Below, one piece after another: positions 9,390 through 17,806 of a DNA stretch of 64,000 nucleotides. Made by a program: the position numbers and the translations under genes. Positions within the stretch are counted from its first letter, which is position 1. Each line of letters starts with the position of its first letter. The stretch lies in NCBI GenBank assembly GCA_016794785.1, contig JAEUHC010000013.1, positions 1 through 64,000 of the forward strand, read 5' to 3'. Source of the stretch: Opitutaceae bacterium (lineage in GTDB: Bacteria > Verrucomicrobiota > Verrucomicrobiia > Opitutales > Opitutaceae). The notes beneath the pieces are model-generated. The model worked only from the letters and a program-made list of their open reading frames with translations, was not told the origin of the DNA and made no database searches.

Positions 9390-10007
9390 ATGGCGGGTGT
9401 CGCAGCTGTCGAGCGGCACCTCGCCGCACTGCGCGCGTGCGAACGCTGCCCGCGGATGCACCGGCCCGCAGTCGTGGGCCGGACGGTCGCGAGCCGCGTG
9501 GTGCTCGTCGGCCAGGCCCCGGGCGACAAGGAGCCCAAGCTCGGCCGGCCCTTCGCATGGACGGCGGGCAAGACGCTCTTCAAGTGGTTCCATGGCGCAC
9601 TCGGCTGGAGCGAAGATGAGGTGCGGGATCGGATTTATTTCGCCGCCGTCTGCCGCTGTTTTCCCGGCAAGCGGCCCGAGGGCGGCGATCGGGTGCCCGC
9701 GCCCGAGGAGATCGAGGAGTGCTCCGCCTGGCTCGAGCGCGAGTTTGCGCTCCTGCGGCCCACCCTGGTCCTGCCGGTGGGCAAACTGGCGATCAGCCAG
9801 TTCCTCGGCGAACGTCCGCTGATCGAGACCATCGGAAAAAACTTTCCCATCACCTACCGCGGCCACGCGGTGGAGTGCATTCCGCTGCCGCACCCCTCCG
9901 GCGCTTCGCCGTGGCATCGCATGGAGCCGGGCAAGACGCTACTCGGCTCCGCCCTCACGCTGATCGCGCGCCACCCGGCGATTCGCGAGGCGGATGCATG
10001 CTGGTAG
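9390..10007 (+). CDS. Uracil-DNA glycosylase superfamily protein
   Basis: A 205-residue protein starting two bases after the helicase stop. It has motif 1 VVLVGQAPGDKEPKLGRPFAWTAG (about 37-60), including the GQAPG loop and the GRPF block of family 4-like glycosylases. The motif-3 region has PLPHPSGAS, whose His and Ser contact the extrahelical uracil. A cysteine pair (CERCPRM, about 17-23) could help ligate an Fe-S cluster as in family 4/5 enzymes. It would excise uracil, or be a related superfamily member. The last Trp and stop codon lie inside the palindromic element that follows. Confidence 0.85.
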   Translation: MAGVAAVERHLAALRACERCPRMHRPAVVGRTVASRVVLVGQAPGDKEPKLGRPFAWTAGKTLFKWFHGALGWSEDEVRDRIYFAAVCRCFPGKRPEGGDRVPAPEEIEECSAWLEREFALLRPTLVLPVGKLAISQFLGERPLIETIGKNFPITYRGHAVECIPLPHPSGASPWHRMEPGKTLLGSALTLIARHPAIREADACW

Positions 10008-10077
10008 CCCTGCTCGTGAGAGCAGGGCCTGGGGAGTTGAAACGCGCGATTCATCCCGGCTCTCACGGGCGGGCTAC
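10004..10077. repeat. Intergenic twin-hairpin (REPIN-like) element, GTAG heads
   Basis: Head GTAG at 10004-10007 is followed by the hairpin CCCTGCTC-GTGA-GAGCAGGG. After a spacer, an inverted hairpin (CCCGGCTC-TCAC-GGGCGGG) ends in the complementary head CTAC at 10074-10077. The TAG of the left head is the stop codon of the glycosylase gene. The same family occurs at 39283-39358. Confidence 0.75.
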
Positions 10078-10085
10078 CAGAACAC

Positions 10086-10113
10086 AAAAAAGGCCGCGCG
10101 ATGAAGCACGGCC
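10086..10113 (-). terminator. Rho-independent terminator of the phosphofructokinase gene
   Basis: On the minus strand an 8-bp stem (GGCCGTGC with GCGCGGCC, one G-U pair, loop TTCATC) is followed by TTTTTT. It lies 26 bases beyond the stop codon of the phosphofructokinase gene. Confidence 0.85.
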
Positions 10114-10138
10114 CTGATTGTGATTGGCTTCAAGTGGC

Positions 10139-11395
10139 TCAGACCTCGTAGGCCGGGAGCAGCTTCTCCACGCGCACCTTGTCGAGACGGGCGAAGACCG
10201 GCACGCCGTTGTCGTGGGGAATGGCCACCTCGCCTTGGATGAGCGGCTGGGCGTAGCGGATGAACTGGAAGTTCATGCTCACGCCGTCCTCGTTGATCCA
10301 TTCGCGGGGGAGCTTCTTCACGGAATTCGCGACATCGCTCAGGGGCGCGAGGCCGGTCTCGGTGGTGTATTGGTCGCCGTCGCCCCGGAGGAGCGTGACC
10401 ATCTTGTCGGTCTCGCCGTTGATGGCGGCTTCCACGGCGGCCTGGCCCGCGAGATAGGCTTCGTTGACATCTGTCTTCGACGCGGCGTGCGCGGCGCAGC
10501 GCTGGAGCAAGCCGGGCTTGGCGACGCGGATCTTCACGCCGGGGAGGCCTTGGCCGAGGATTTCGGAGAGCGCGTCGCCGGCGCCGCCGAGCGTGGCGTG
10601 GCCGAAGGCATCGGTCGCACCGTCCGCCGCGACGTAGTTGCCGTCGCCATCGACAAGCCCCTCGGCGACGACGATGAGGCAGTATTTCTCGCGCTTGAGG
10701 ACGCGCTTCACGTCCTCAAGGACCTTCTCTTGGTCGAAGGGAATCTCGGGGAGGAGGATGAGGTGCGGCGGATCGTGCGGGTGGTCGCGGCGCTTGGCGA
10801 GCGCGGCGCCGGCGGCGATCCAGCCGGCGCTGCGACCCATGACCTCGATGATGGAGACGAGATCGCCCTGACCCATGGCCTCGTTGTCGCAGGCGACCTC
10901 GCGCACCGCGGTGGCGAGATACTTCACGGCGCTGGCGTAGCCGGGCGTGTGGTCGGTGATCGGGAGATCGTTGTCGATGGTCTTGGGCACGCCGATGACG
11001 CGCAGCTCGTAGTTTTGCTGCTGGGCGAGCTTGGAGATCTTGTCGGCCGTGTCCTGCGAGTCGTTGCCGCCGAGGTAGAAAAAGTAGCGGATGTTGTGCG
11101 CCTTGAAGACCTCGAGCACGCGCTCGAAGTCCTGCTGTTTCTTGAGCTTGTAGCGGCAGGTGCCGAGGGCGGCGCCGGGGGTATGCTTGAGCGCCCGGAT
11201 CTGCTGCTGGGACTCGGCCGCGAGATCGATCAGCTCCTCTTGGAGGATGCCGAGGACACCGTTGGTCGTGCCGTAGATCTCCTCGATGCACTCGTGGTTC
11301 AGCGCCTCCGAGATGACGCCCGCGACGCTGGCATTGATGACGGAAGTGGGGCCGCCGGACTGGCCCACCAAGACGTTTCCTACGAGTTCAGCCAT
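10139..11395 (-). CDS. pfp: 6-phosphofructokinase, pyrophosphate-type
   Basis: A 418-residue phosphofructokinase converting fructose-6-phosphate to the 1,6-bisphosphate in glycolysis. The N-terminal phosphate loop is GQSGGPTSVINAS (11-23). The donor-site loop reads GGNDS (109-113) and the catalytic loop PKTIDND (137-143). ATP enzymes have GGDGS and PGTIDND; Asp at the second position plus Lys in PKTIDND marks pyrophosphate-dependent enzymes. Here the first Asp of GGDDS, a Mg ligand, is Asn. The MGRSAGWIAAGAAL sugar-binding block is intact. Monocistronic, with its own terminator. The PPi donor is inferred from motifs, not measured. Confidence 0.9.
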   Translation of the reverse strand: MAELVGNVLVGQSGGPTSVINASVAGVISEALNHECIEEIYGTTNGVLGILQEELIDLAAESQQQIRALKHTPGAALGTCRYKLKKQQDFERVLEVFKAHNIRYFFYLGGNDSQDTADKISKLAQQQNYELRVIGVPKTIDNDLPITDHTPGYASAVKYLATAVREVACDNEAMGQGDLVSIIEVMGRSAGWIAAGAALAKRRDHPHDPPHLILLPEIPFDQEKVLEDVKRVLKREKYCLIVVAEGLVDGDGNYVAADGATDAFGHATLGGAGDALSEILGQGLPGVKIRVAKPGLLQRCAAHAASKTDVNEAYLAGQAAVEAAINGETDKMVTLLRGDGDQYTTETGLAPLSDVANSVKKLPREWINEDGVSMNFQFIRYAQPLIQGEVAIPHDNGVPVFARLDKVRVEKLLPAYEV

Positions 11396-11561
11396 GAGAG
11401 TGTTTAGGTAGAGGATTTTGGACTGCGTGAAGGTGCAGGAAAGCGGGTCGCGCCCGGCGGTGGCAAACTCAAATTTCCCCCGCGCGTCATCAAAGCTCGC
11501 GCCGCGAATTCAATTGCGGGCCTCCGGCCGCCAAATTACCGCTGCGTCCGCCGCAAATCCC

Positions 11562-12143
11562 ATGAACCTCCCCTCGCTACCCTCCCCTGCCCTCCTCCCT
11601 CTCCGCACTGCGCTCGCCGCCGTGCTGCTTGCCTTGGCGGCCGCGCCCGCGCGCGCCGCGGACGCCGCGCCCGAAGCCGCCTCGATCTCGGCCGACGCCG
11701 CCGTCCAGAAGGAACTCGCCGAACTCGAGAAGGTGCTCAACGCCAACTCCAAGCTCGAGGAGACACTCCGCGTAAACATCGACCAGCTGATGTCGCAGTC
11801 CTTTCGCGCCCAGAATCCCGACATCGATTCGCTGCTGAAGAAGCAGCCCGGTCTGGCCAACGCCCTCAAGGTGGACCAGCAGTTCCTCCTCCGCCGCGCC
11901 ATCGTCCGCCTCGCGCGCGTGAAGGTCACGCGGCCCGACGCCCTCGCGCTCGACCAGTTCCTCAAGGATCACCCCGACATCCGCAAGGCCCTCCAGAAAA
12001 ACCCCAGCCAGATCGTCGAGAGCAAGTTCCTCATCGCGAATCCGCAGCTGGCCCGTTTCCTGGAGACCCACCCGGTGCTGAGCTCCGTGCTGTTGAAGAA
12101 ACAGGAAGACATGGCGAAAAAGGGCACACCGGCGAAGAAGTAA
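11562..12143 (+). CDS. Secreted hypothetical protein
   Basis: A 193-residue protein starting at the ATG of MNLPSLPSPALL; longer extensions run into the divergent promoter region. Residues 1-32 form a signal peptide ending ARAADAA. The mature part is predominantly helical and charged, with no cysteine and no recognised domain. It contains repeated motifs of the type KQPGLANALK, DHPDIRKALQKNP and THPVLSSVLLK, each a short helix with a Pro turn, suggesting a solenoid of about 25-residue units. It stands alone between phosphofructokinase (divergent) and purU. Confidence 0.6.
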   Translation: MNLPSLPSPALLPLRTALAAVLLALAAAPARAADAAPEAASISADAAVQKELAELEKVLNANSKLEETLRVNIDQLMSQSFRAQNPDIDSLLKKQPGLANALKVDQQFLLRRAIVRLARVKVTRPDALALDQFLKDHPDIRKALQKNPSQIVESKFLIANPQLARFLETHPVLSSVLLKKQEDMAKKGTPAKK

Positions 12144-12277
12144 TCGCGCCGCGCAACCATCCGCTTGGTGGCGGCCCCGCCGGATTGCCCACTGCGGCAC
12201 CTGGCTTTGCACCTGTGCTTCCGCGCAAGTTGGAGCTTGGAGCGGTTGCGCTTTGACGCTGTCTTTTCCGGCCAGCC

Positions 12278-13135
12278 ATGTCCGCGCCCACTCTCATCGC
12301 CCTCCTCCACGGTCCCGACCAACCCGGCCTCGTCGCACGGGTCTCGGGTTGGATCTTTGCACGCGGGGGCAACATCCTGCACGCCGACCAGCACCACGAC
12401 CGCGAGGCGGGGATCTTTTTCCAGCGCGTCGAATGGGCGCCCGTCGGAGCCGAGGGCGTGGCGGAGCGCGATGCGCGGGACTTCGAGGCCTTTGCCGCCT
12501 CGCTCGGCATGCAGGTGCGCGTGGCCGTGACCTCGCACCGCCCACGCGTGGCGATCTTCGTTTCCAAGGCCAATCACTGCTTCCACGACCTCGTGCTGCG
12601 CTGGAAGGCCGGCGATTTCGCCTGCGAGATCGTGGCCATCGTGGGCAACCACGCGGACCTCGCCGCCGCAGCGGCGGGCTACGGGCTGGCGTTTCACCAT
12701 ATCCCGGTCGAAGCAGCCACGAAAGCCGCCGCCGAGGCGCGCCAGCTCGCGCTGCTGCGCGAACTGCGCGCCGACCTCGTGATTCTCGCCCGCTATATGC
12801 AGGTCCTCTCGGCGGAGTTTCTGGAAAAATGCGGCATGCCGGTGATCAACATCCACCATTCGTTCCTCCCCGCCTTTGCCGGCGGCCGCCCCTACCACCA
12901 AGCGCACGCGCGCGGCGTGAAACTCATCGGCGCCACCGCCCACTACGCGACGCGCGACCTCGACGAAGGTCCGATCATCAACCAAGACGTCGCCCGCGTG
13001 ACGCACCGGCACGGGGTTGACGACCTCATTCGCAAAGGCCGCGACCTTGAGAAGACCGTCCTCGCCCAAGCCGTCCGCTGGCATCTCGACAGCCGCGTGC
13101 TCGTCTACGGCAACAAGACCGTGGTCTTCGACTGA
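12278..13135 (+). CDS. purU: Formyltetrahydrofolate deformylase
   Basis: A 285-residue PurU, which hydrolyses 10-formyl-tetrahydrofolate to formate and tetrahydrofolate, balancing one-carbon units and supplying formate to PurT. The N-terminal ACT domain (residues 4-85) begins LIALLHGPDQPGLVARVSGWIF. The C-terminal formyltransferase-fold domain has VINIHHSFLPAFAGGRPYHQAHARGVKLIGATAHY, carrying the Asn-x-His of the active site, and DLDEGPIINQDV with the catalytic Asp. Length matches E. coli PurU (280). Monocistronic. Confidence 0.95.
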   Translation: MSAPTLIALLHGPDQPGLVARVSGWIFARGGNILHADQHHDREAGIFFQRVEWAPVGAEGVAERDARDFEAFAASLGMQVRVAVTSHRPRVAIFVSKANHCFHDLVLRWKAGDFACEIVAIVGNHADLAAAAAGYGLAFHHIPVEAATKAAAEARQLALLRELRADLVILARYMQVLSAEFLEKCGMPVINIHHSFLPAFAGGRPYHQAHARGVKLIGATAHYATRDLDEGPIINQDVARVTHRHGVDDLIRKGRDLEKTVLAQAVRWHLDSRVLVYGNKTVVFD

Positions 13136-13242
13136 GCCCGGCCCACGCGACGAAACCGATCTGGCTACCGTCCCGTTTCCGGCATGGACACAGCCGTGGG
13201 CAGGTGTTTTCGTCCCCGGTTCCAAAACCAAAACCCGTCCGC

Positions 13243-13995
13243 ATGAGCACGCCCGCCACTCCCTCCGCCCCGCAGCCCACCGGTGACGACCGCAACCTCG
13301 TCCCGGCCGACGTATCGCCCGTGCTCACCTTCGAGGACAAGGTCGGCCTGTTCTGGAAAAACAACCGGACCCTCGTCCTCGTGCTCTGCCTGGCGGTCGT
13401 CGCCGGCATTGTCGGCAAGGGCCTGATGGACTACCTCGCCCGCCAAAAAGAGGAAAAGATCGGTGCCGCCTACGCCGCCGCCACGACCAACGACCAGCTC
13501 AAGGCCTTCATCGCCGCCCAGCCGAACCACACGCTCGCCGGCATCGCGCACCTCCGCCTCGCCGACGAGGCCTACGCCGCCAACAAGGCCGCCGACGCCA
13601 TCGCCGGCTACGACCGCGCCGCCGCCATTCTGCCCGACGGCCCCCTCGCCGCCCGCGCCCGCCTCGGCCGCGCCCTCGCCAAGCTCCAGACCGGCAAGAC
13701 GGCCGAGGCCACCACCGAACTCAAGGCCCTCGCCGACGACCCCAAGCAGCCCAAGACCGCCCGCAGCGAGGCCGCCTACCATCTCACCGGCCTCGCCGTC
13801 GAAGCCGGCAACGCCACCGAGGCGCAGAAATTCATCGATCAGCTCGGCCAGCTCGACTCCGGCGGCCTCGGCAACCCGTGGATGCAGCGCGCCATGATGC
13901 TCCGCGCCACGATGCCCGCCTCCGCCACCCCGGCCACCGAGGAAAAGAAAGCCGACGCCACGCCCTCCGTGACGGTCGAGCTGCCGAAGAAGTAA
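13243..13995 (+). CDS. TPR-like membrane-anchored protein
   Basis: A 250-residue protein starting at MSTPATPSAP. A cytoplasmic Pro-rich N-terminus (1-40) precedes one transmembrane segment (about 43-62, TLVLVLCLAVVAGIVGKGLMDYL). The helical remainder has TPR-like repeats such as AGIAHLRLADEAYAANKAADAIAGYDRAAAILP, ARARLGRALAKLQTGKTAEATTELKALADDP and ARSEAAYHLTGLAVEAGNATEAQKFIDQL. This architecture resembles YfgM/BamD-like periplasmic scaffold proteins, but I cannot assign a specific function. No clear operon partner. Confidence 0.65.
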   Translation: MSTPATPSAPQPTGDDRNLVPADVSPVLTFEDKVGLFWKNNRTLVLVLCLAVVAGIVGKGLMDYLARQKEEKIGAAYAAATTNDQLKAFIAAQPNHTLAGIAHLRLADEAYAANKAADAIAGYDRAAAILPDGPLAARARLGRALAKLQTGKTAEATTELKALADDPKQPKTARSEAAYHLTGLAVEAGNATEAQKFIDQLGQLDSGGLGNPWMQRAMMLRATMPASATPATEEKKADATPSVTVELPKK

Positions 13996-14041
13996 GTCGG
14001 CCCGCGCGCCGACGCTCCCGAACCCGGCCGCAAAGCCGTGG

Positions 14042-14851
14042 TCAAGGTGCGCCGCTCACGATGGTTTTCCGCGCCGCGAGATCATAAGTCGCGCCTGCGC
14101 GGAGCAGAATCGCCGGCGCCTCGGGCGCAGCAAAGAATCGCACGCTCCCCGCACCCACAATGTCCGCGCGATCGCCGCGCACGATGAGCGCCGTCGCCTC
14201 GTCGAGCGCGATGCCGAGCAGCGCCGGATGGGCTCGGAGCACAGGCCGCAGGTCCTCGGCGCGTTGGCGCGTGTCCACGTGCTGATCGATCGCGGTGCCG
14301 CGGAGAAAACCAAACCCCACCTCGTGCCCCGGCGACATCATGATCCTGTTGCCCGAGGGCGCGCCCCGCACGAGGTAGCTACCCTGGATTGTCGCGCCGG
14401 CCGAGCTGCCGCCGATCACGCCGCCGCGGGCGAGCAGGGCGAACAGCTCGCGTTGTGTGCGCGTTCCGAGATACGCGTCGGCCAGCCGCCATTGCCGCCC
14501 GCCGCTTATCCAGGCTCCACGCGCTGCGCGCAGTGGCGCGGTGAACACCTCCGTGTCCGCCTCCTTCGGATCGCGAGTGTGGAGCTGCACGACGCGGGCG
14601 ACGCCGAGCGCCCGCAACGCCTTCACCGCGCTGTCGTCACCCGTGATGTTCTCCCCGGCCGTGGGGATCACCACGATGGGCGCGTCGTTGCCGCCGGCGA
14701 GTTCCAGGAAGACCGGCCAGAGTTTCGCCATCGATCCTCCGCCTACGACAAGCAGCGAGCCGTTCGCCGGGCCGACCTGCGTCGCCGGCTCCGCGGCCAG
14801 CGCGGCCCCCGCAATAATTAGTCCCGCGAGGCACGCGCGGATCGCGTTCAT
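14042..14851 (-). CDS. Cyanophycinase-like peptidase S51 family protein
   Basis: A 269-residue protein starting at MNAIRACLAGL, whose ATG overlaps the cinA stop as ATGA, implying translational coupling. It has a signal peptide (1-19, ending LAAEPA), so it is exported. The body shows the S51 fold: GSLLVVGGGSMAKLWPVFLELAGG, the IPTAGENI loop, GAWISGGRQWRLADAYLGT, and the nucleophile elbow GGVIGGSSAGATIQG with Ser at GGSSAG. SPGHEVGFGFL and DQHVDTRQR match the later active-site blocks of cyanophycinase. It probably cleaves Asp-linked dipeptides or cyanophycin-like polymers outside the cytoplasm. The substrate is inferred. Confidence 0.85.
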   Translation of the reverse strand: MNAIRACLAGLIIAGAALAAEPATQVGPANGSLLVVGGGSMAKLWPVFLELAGGNDAPIVVIPTAGENITGDDSAVKALRALGVARVVQLHTRDPKEADTEVFTAPLRAARGAWISGGRQWRLADAYLGTRTQRELFALLARGGVIGGSSAGATIQGSYLVRGAPSGNRIMMSPGHEVGFGFLRGTAIDQHVDTRQRAEDLRPVLRAHPALLGIALDEATALIVRGDRADIVGAGSVRFFAAPEAPAILLRAGATYDLAARKTIVSGAP

Positions 14852-16194
14852 TGCATCACGCCGATGCGCCGCACAGGCGTGGCTTGGCCGCGCTGGGCTC
14901 GCAAAAGTTCGCGGCGCAGCCAGTCGAGGGCGGCGTTCACGGCGCGGACTTTCACGGTCGGGCGCGGGCCAGGGTAGCTGAGTTTCTTTGACCACACGCC
15001 GGCCGGCGAAAAGAGCGCGATGAACATCGTGCCGACCGGATTGCCGTTGGGCGATCCCGCGGCCTCGGCCGCGCCGGCAAAGCCGGTGACGGCGAGCGCG
15101 TAGTCGGCGCCGAGCGTCTCGGCCGCGCCGGTCGCCATCGCGACCGCGGCCTCGTCGCTCACCGCGCCGTGCTGGAGCAGCAGACACTCGGGCACGTCGA
15201 GAAGCTGCATCTTGGCGTCATTGGAGCAGCACACGACGCCGCCGGCGAAAAACTTGCACGCGCCGCACACCTCGGTGAAAGCCTGCGCGAGCATCCCGCC
15301 GGTCGCCGTCTCGACCACCGCCAGTTTCTTCTCCTGTGCGCGCAGCAGCTCCGCGCACACGCGCGCGAGCGAGTCGTGCCCGTGGCACACGAAATCGTCG
15401 CCGAGCAGCGCCACGCACTCGCCCGCGATGCGATCAAGGTCCGAGGGCGCCAGCGTCCCGCTGGGCGAACTCACGCGGCAGTCCACCGCGCCCTGGTGGG
15501 CGCAAAACGCCACGCTCAGCGCCGGTCCCGCGCGGTCAAAGACGGGCTGGAGCTTCGTCTCGAGCGCCGATTCGCCGAGCCCCGCCGTGCGGAGCTGCAC
15601 ATAAGATTCGCGATCCAGGAGCAGCCCGCGCGCGGCGAGCCGCGGCACGACTTGATCGATAAACATCGGCTGCAGCTCGTTGGGCGGGCCGGGCAGCATC
15701 ACGAGGACCTTGCCGTCCTGTTCGGCCCAGAGGCCGGGCGCGGTGCCGTTGGCGTTGGGGAGCACCTCGCCGCGCTCGAAAATGTAGGCCTGCTTGAGAT
15801 TGTTGTCCGTCATCTTGCGGCCAAACCGCGCGAACCGCTCCTCGATCGCCCGCTTGATCGATTCCTCGAACACCAGCTTCTGTCCGAGCACCGCGGCGAC
15901 GACATCGCGCGTGCGATCATCGCAGGTCGGTCCGAGGCCGCCGGTCGTGATCACCACATCCGCGCGCGCCCAGCTCTCGCGGAACTGCGCCTCGATGGCG
16001 TCGGCCTCGTCCGTGATCGTGACGTTACGCTGGAGCAGCGCGCCGCGGCGGCCGAGCTGCGCGCCGATGAAGGTGAGATGGCCGTTGGCCGTGAGGCCGA
16101 GGAGCAGCTCGTCGCCGAGCGTGAGCAATTCATAGCGGACTGGGCGGGCGGGACGGCCCGGGGCGGAGCCATCGGAGTTGTGGGCGGAAACCAT
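14848..16194 (-). CDS. cinA: CinA family protein (nicotinamide-nucleotide amidase-like)
   Basis: A 448-residue two-domain CinA. The N-terminal MoCF/COG1058 domain has LLTLGDELLLGLTANGHLTFIG and TTGGLGPTCDDRTRDVVA. The C-terminal PncC domain corresponds to nicotinamide-mononucleotide deamidase, which recycles NAD by-products. The usual active-site motif AESCTGG reads VETATGG here, so the catalytic Ser is replaced by Thr (codon at 15307-15309). The Tyr of YSNEAK is Cys (CCSNDAK), and TGIAGP reads TGFAGA. Deamidase activity is therefore doubtful, though the fold appears complete. Translationally coupled to the S51 gene; divergent from uvrC across 68 bases. Confidence 0.9.
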   Translation of the reverse strand: MVSAHNSDGSAPGRPARPVRYELLTLGDELLLGLTANGHLTFIGAQLGRRGALLQRNVTITDEADAIEAQFRESWARADVVITTGGLGPTCDDRTRDVVAAVLGQKLVFEESIKRAIEERFARFGRKMTDNNLKQAYIFERGEVLPNANGTAPGLWAEQDGKVLVMLPGPPNELQPMFIDQVVPRLAARGLLLDRESYVQLRTAGLGESALETKLQPVFDRAGPALSVAFCAHQGAVDCRVSSPSGTLAPSDLDRIAGECVALLGDDFVCHGHDSLARVCAELLRAQEKKLAVVETATGGMLAQAFTEVCGACKFFAGGVVCCSNDAKMQLLDVPECLLLQHGAVSDEAAVAMATGAAETLGADYALAVTGFAGAAEAAGSPNGNPVGTMFIALFSPAGVWSKKLSYPGPRPTVKVRAVNAALDWLRRELLRAQRGQATPVRRIGVMQ

Positions 16195-16262
16195 ACTTGC
16201 GGGGCGGGAAATTAGGCGGATTCTCCGAAAATGCCAGAGATGTTTCCGTGCCCGGGCCCGCG

Positions 16263-17774
16263 ATGAGCGACCACCAGCCCATCACCTTGAAGGAGAAAGT
16301 CCGCGCGCTGCCGGACAAACCCGGGGTTTATCTGATGAAGGACCGCCTCGGCCGCATCATCTACGTCGGCAAGGCCAACAGCCTGAAAAAGCGCGTCTCG
16401 TCCTACTTCCAGCGCGGCCGCGCCCGCACCATCGCCCAGCCCAAGATCCGCGCCCTCATCGAGCTCATCGCCGACGTGGAGACCATCGAGGTCAAGTCCG
16501 AGCCCGAGGCCCTGCTGCTCGAGGGCAAGCTGATCAAGCAGTGGCGCCCGCGCTACAACACCGACTTCACCGACGACAAGCGCTTCCTCCTCGTGCGGGT
16601 CGATCCCGGCGAGGAGCTGCCGCGCTTCCGCCTCACCCGGCTGCGCAAAGAGGATCGTTCCCGTTACTTCGGGCCGTTTGCCCACAGCGGCCTGCTGCGC
16701 AAGACGCTCGCGCAGATGCGGCGGCAATTCGGCATTCTCCTGCCCGACAGCACGCCGCAGAAGCTGCCCGACGGCACCTGGCAACTCTACGACGACGTGC
16801 GCGAGGAGCTCTACGGCACGGGCAACCTCGTGACCGCCGAGGCCTACCGCCGCCGCGTCGAGGACGCCTGCGCGTTCCTCGAAGGCAAGTCCCGCGAATG
16901 GCTGGAGACCCTGCGCGGCGAGATGACCGCCGCCGCCGCGCGGCAGGAGTTCGAGAAAGCCGCCGAGCTGCGCGACGTCGTCTTCGCCCTGGAGGAGACG
17001 CTGCGCAAGACCCGCCGCTTCGAGCGCACTGATCCCACGCGGCCCGAGGGCGACACCGGGGCGCTCGCGGCCCTGCAGGATGCGCTGCGCCTGCCCGCCC
17101 CTCCGCGCACGATGGAGTGCTTCGACATCTCGCACATCTCGGGCACCTTTGTCGTCGCCTCGATGGTTCATTTCGCCGACGGCCGGCCCGACAAGGACAA
17201 CTACCGCCGCTTCCAAATCAAAAGCTTCATCGGCAACGACGACTACCGCGCGATGGAGGAGGTCGTGGGCCGCCGCTACCGCCGCCTCGCCGAGGAAAAG
17301 AAACCCCTGCCCGACCTCGTCGTGATCGACGGCGGCCGCGGCCAGATCGGCGCGGCGCTCAAGGCGTTTGTCGCGCTGGAGCTGGAGCCGCCGCCGCTCA
17401 TCGGCCTCGCGAAGCAGCACGAGACGATCATTTTCCCCGACGAGCGCGCGCCGCTCAACCTCCCGCTGAACCACCCCGGCCTCAACCTGCTCCAGCGCCT
17501 GCGCGACGAGGCGCACCGCTTCGCCAACACCTACAACGCCGACCTGCGCTCGAAAAAAATCCGCGAGAGCGTGCTCGACGATTTCCCCGGCCTCGGCCCC
17601 GTGCGCCGCGCCGCGCTGCTCGCCCACTTCGGCGGCATCGACCGCCTCCGCGCCGCGAGCGTCGAGGAGATCGCCGAGGTCGAGGGCTTCGGCGGGAAGC
17701 TCGCGGCGGAGCTGCGGGCTTTCCTGCATGGGACGGCCATCAGCCCCGCACCCCCGGCTCAGGTCTCAGATTGA
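16263..17774 (+). CDS. uvrC: UvrABC excinuclease subunit C
   Basis: A 503-residue UvrC making the dual incisions of nucleotide excision repair. The GIY-YIG domain (about 15-95) has KPGVYLMKDRLGRIIYVGKANSLKKRVSSYF and EALLLEGKLIKQWRPRYN. The UVR segment reads AAARQEFEKAAELRDVV. The RNase-H-like endonuclease domain has MECFDISHISG, VVIDGGRGQIGAA and RDEAH. A C-terminal helix-hairpin-helix pair completes it. It is about 100 residues shorter than E. coli UvrC (610). The segment that normally has four Fe-S cysteines (FPLRTC... PCLxYxIxRCxAPC) has none here (FGILLPDSTPQKLPDGTWQLYDDV). The ATG at 16263 fits the family start better than an upstream alternative. Confidence 0.93.
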   Translation: MSDHQPITLKEKVRALPDKPGVYLMKDRLGRIIYVGKANSLKKRVSSYFQRGRARTIAQPKIRALIELIADVETIEVKSEPEALLLEGKLIKQWRPRYNTDFTDDKRFLLVRVDPGEELPRFRLTRLRKEDRSRYFGPFAHSGLLRKTLAQMRRQFGILLPDSTPQKLPDGTWQLYDDVREELYGTGNLVTAEAYRRRVEDACAFLEGKSREWLETLRGEMTAAAARQEFEKAAELRDVVFALEETLRKTRRFERTDPTRPEGDTGALAALQDALRLPAPPRTMECFDISHISGTFVVASMVHFADGRPDKDNYRRFQIKSFIGNDDYRAMEEVVGRRYRRLAEEKKPLPDLVVIDGGRGQIGAALKAFVALELEPPPLIGLAKQHETIIFPDERAPLNLPLNHPGLNLLQRLRDEAHRFANTYNADLRSKKIRESVLDDFPGLGPVRRAALLAHFGGIDRLRAASVEEIAEVEGFGGKLAAELRAFLHGTAISPAPPAQVSD

Positions 17775-17806
17775 CCGATCGATCGCGCGACGTAGGGTCC
17801 GCCCAC

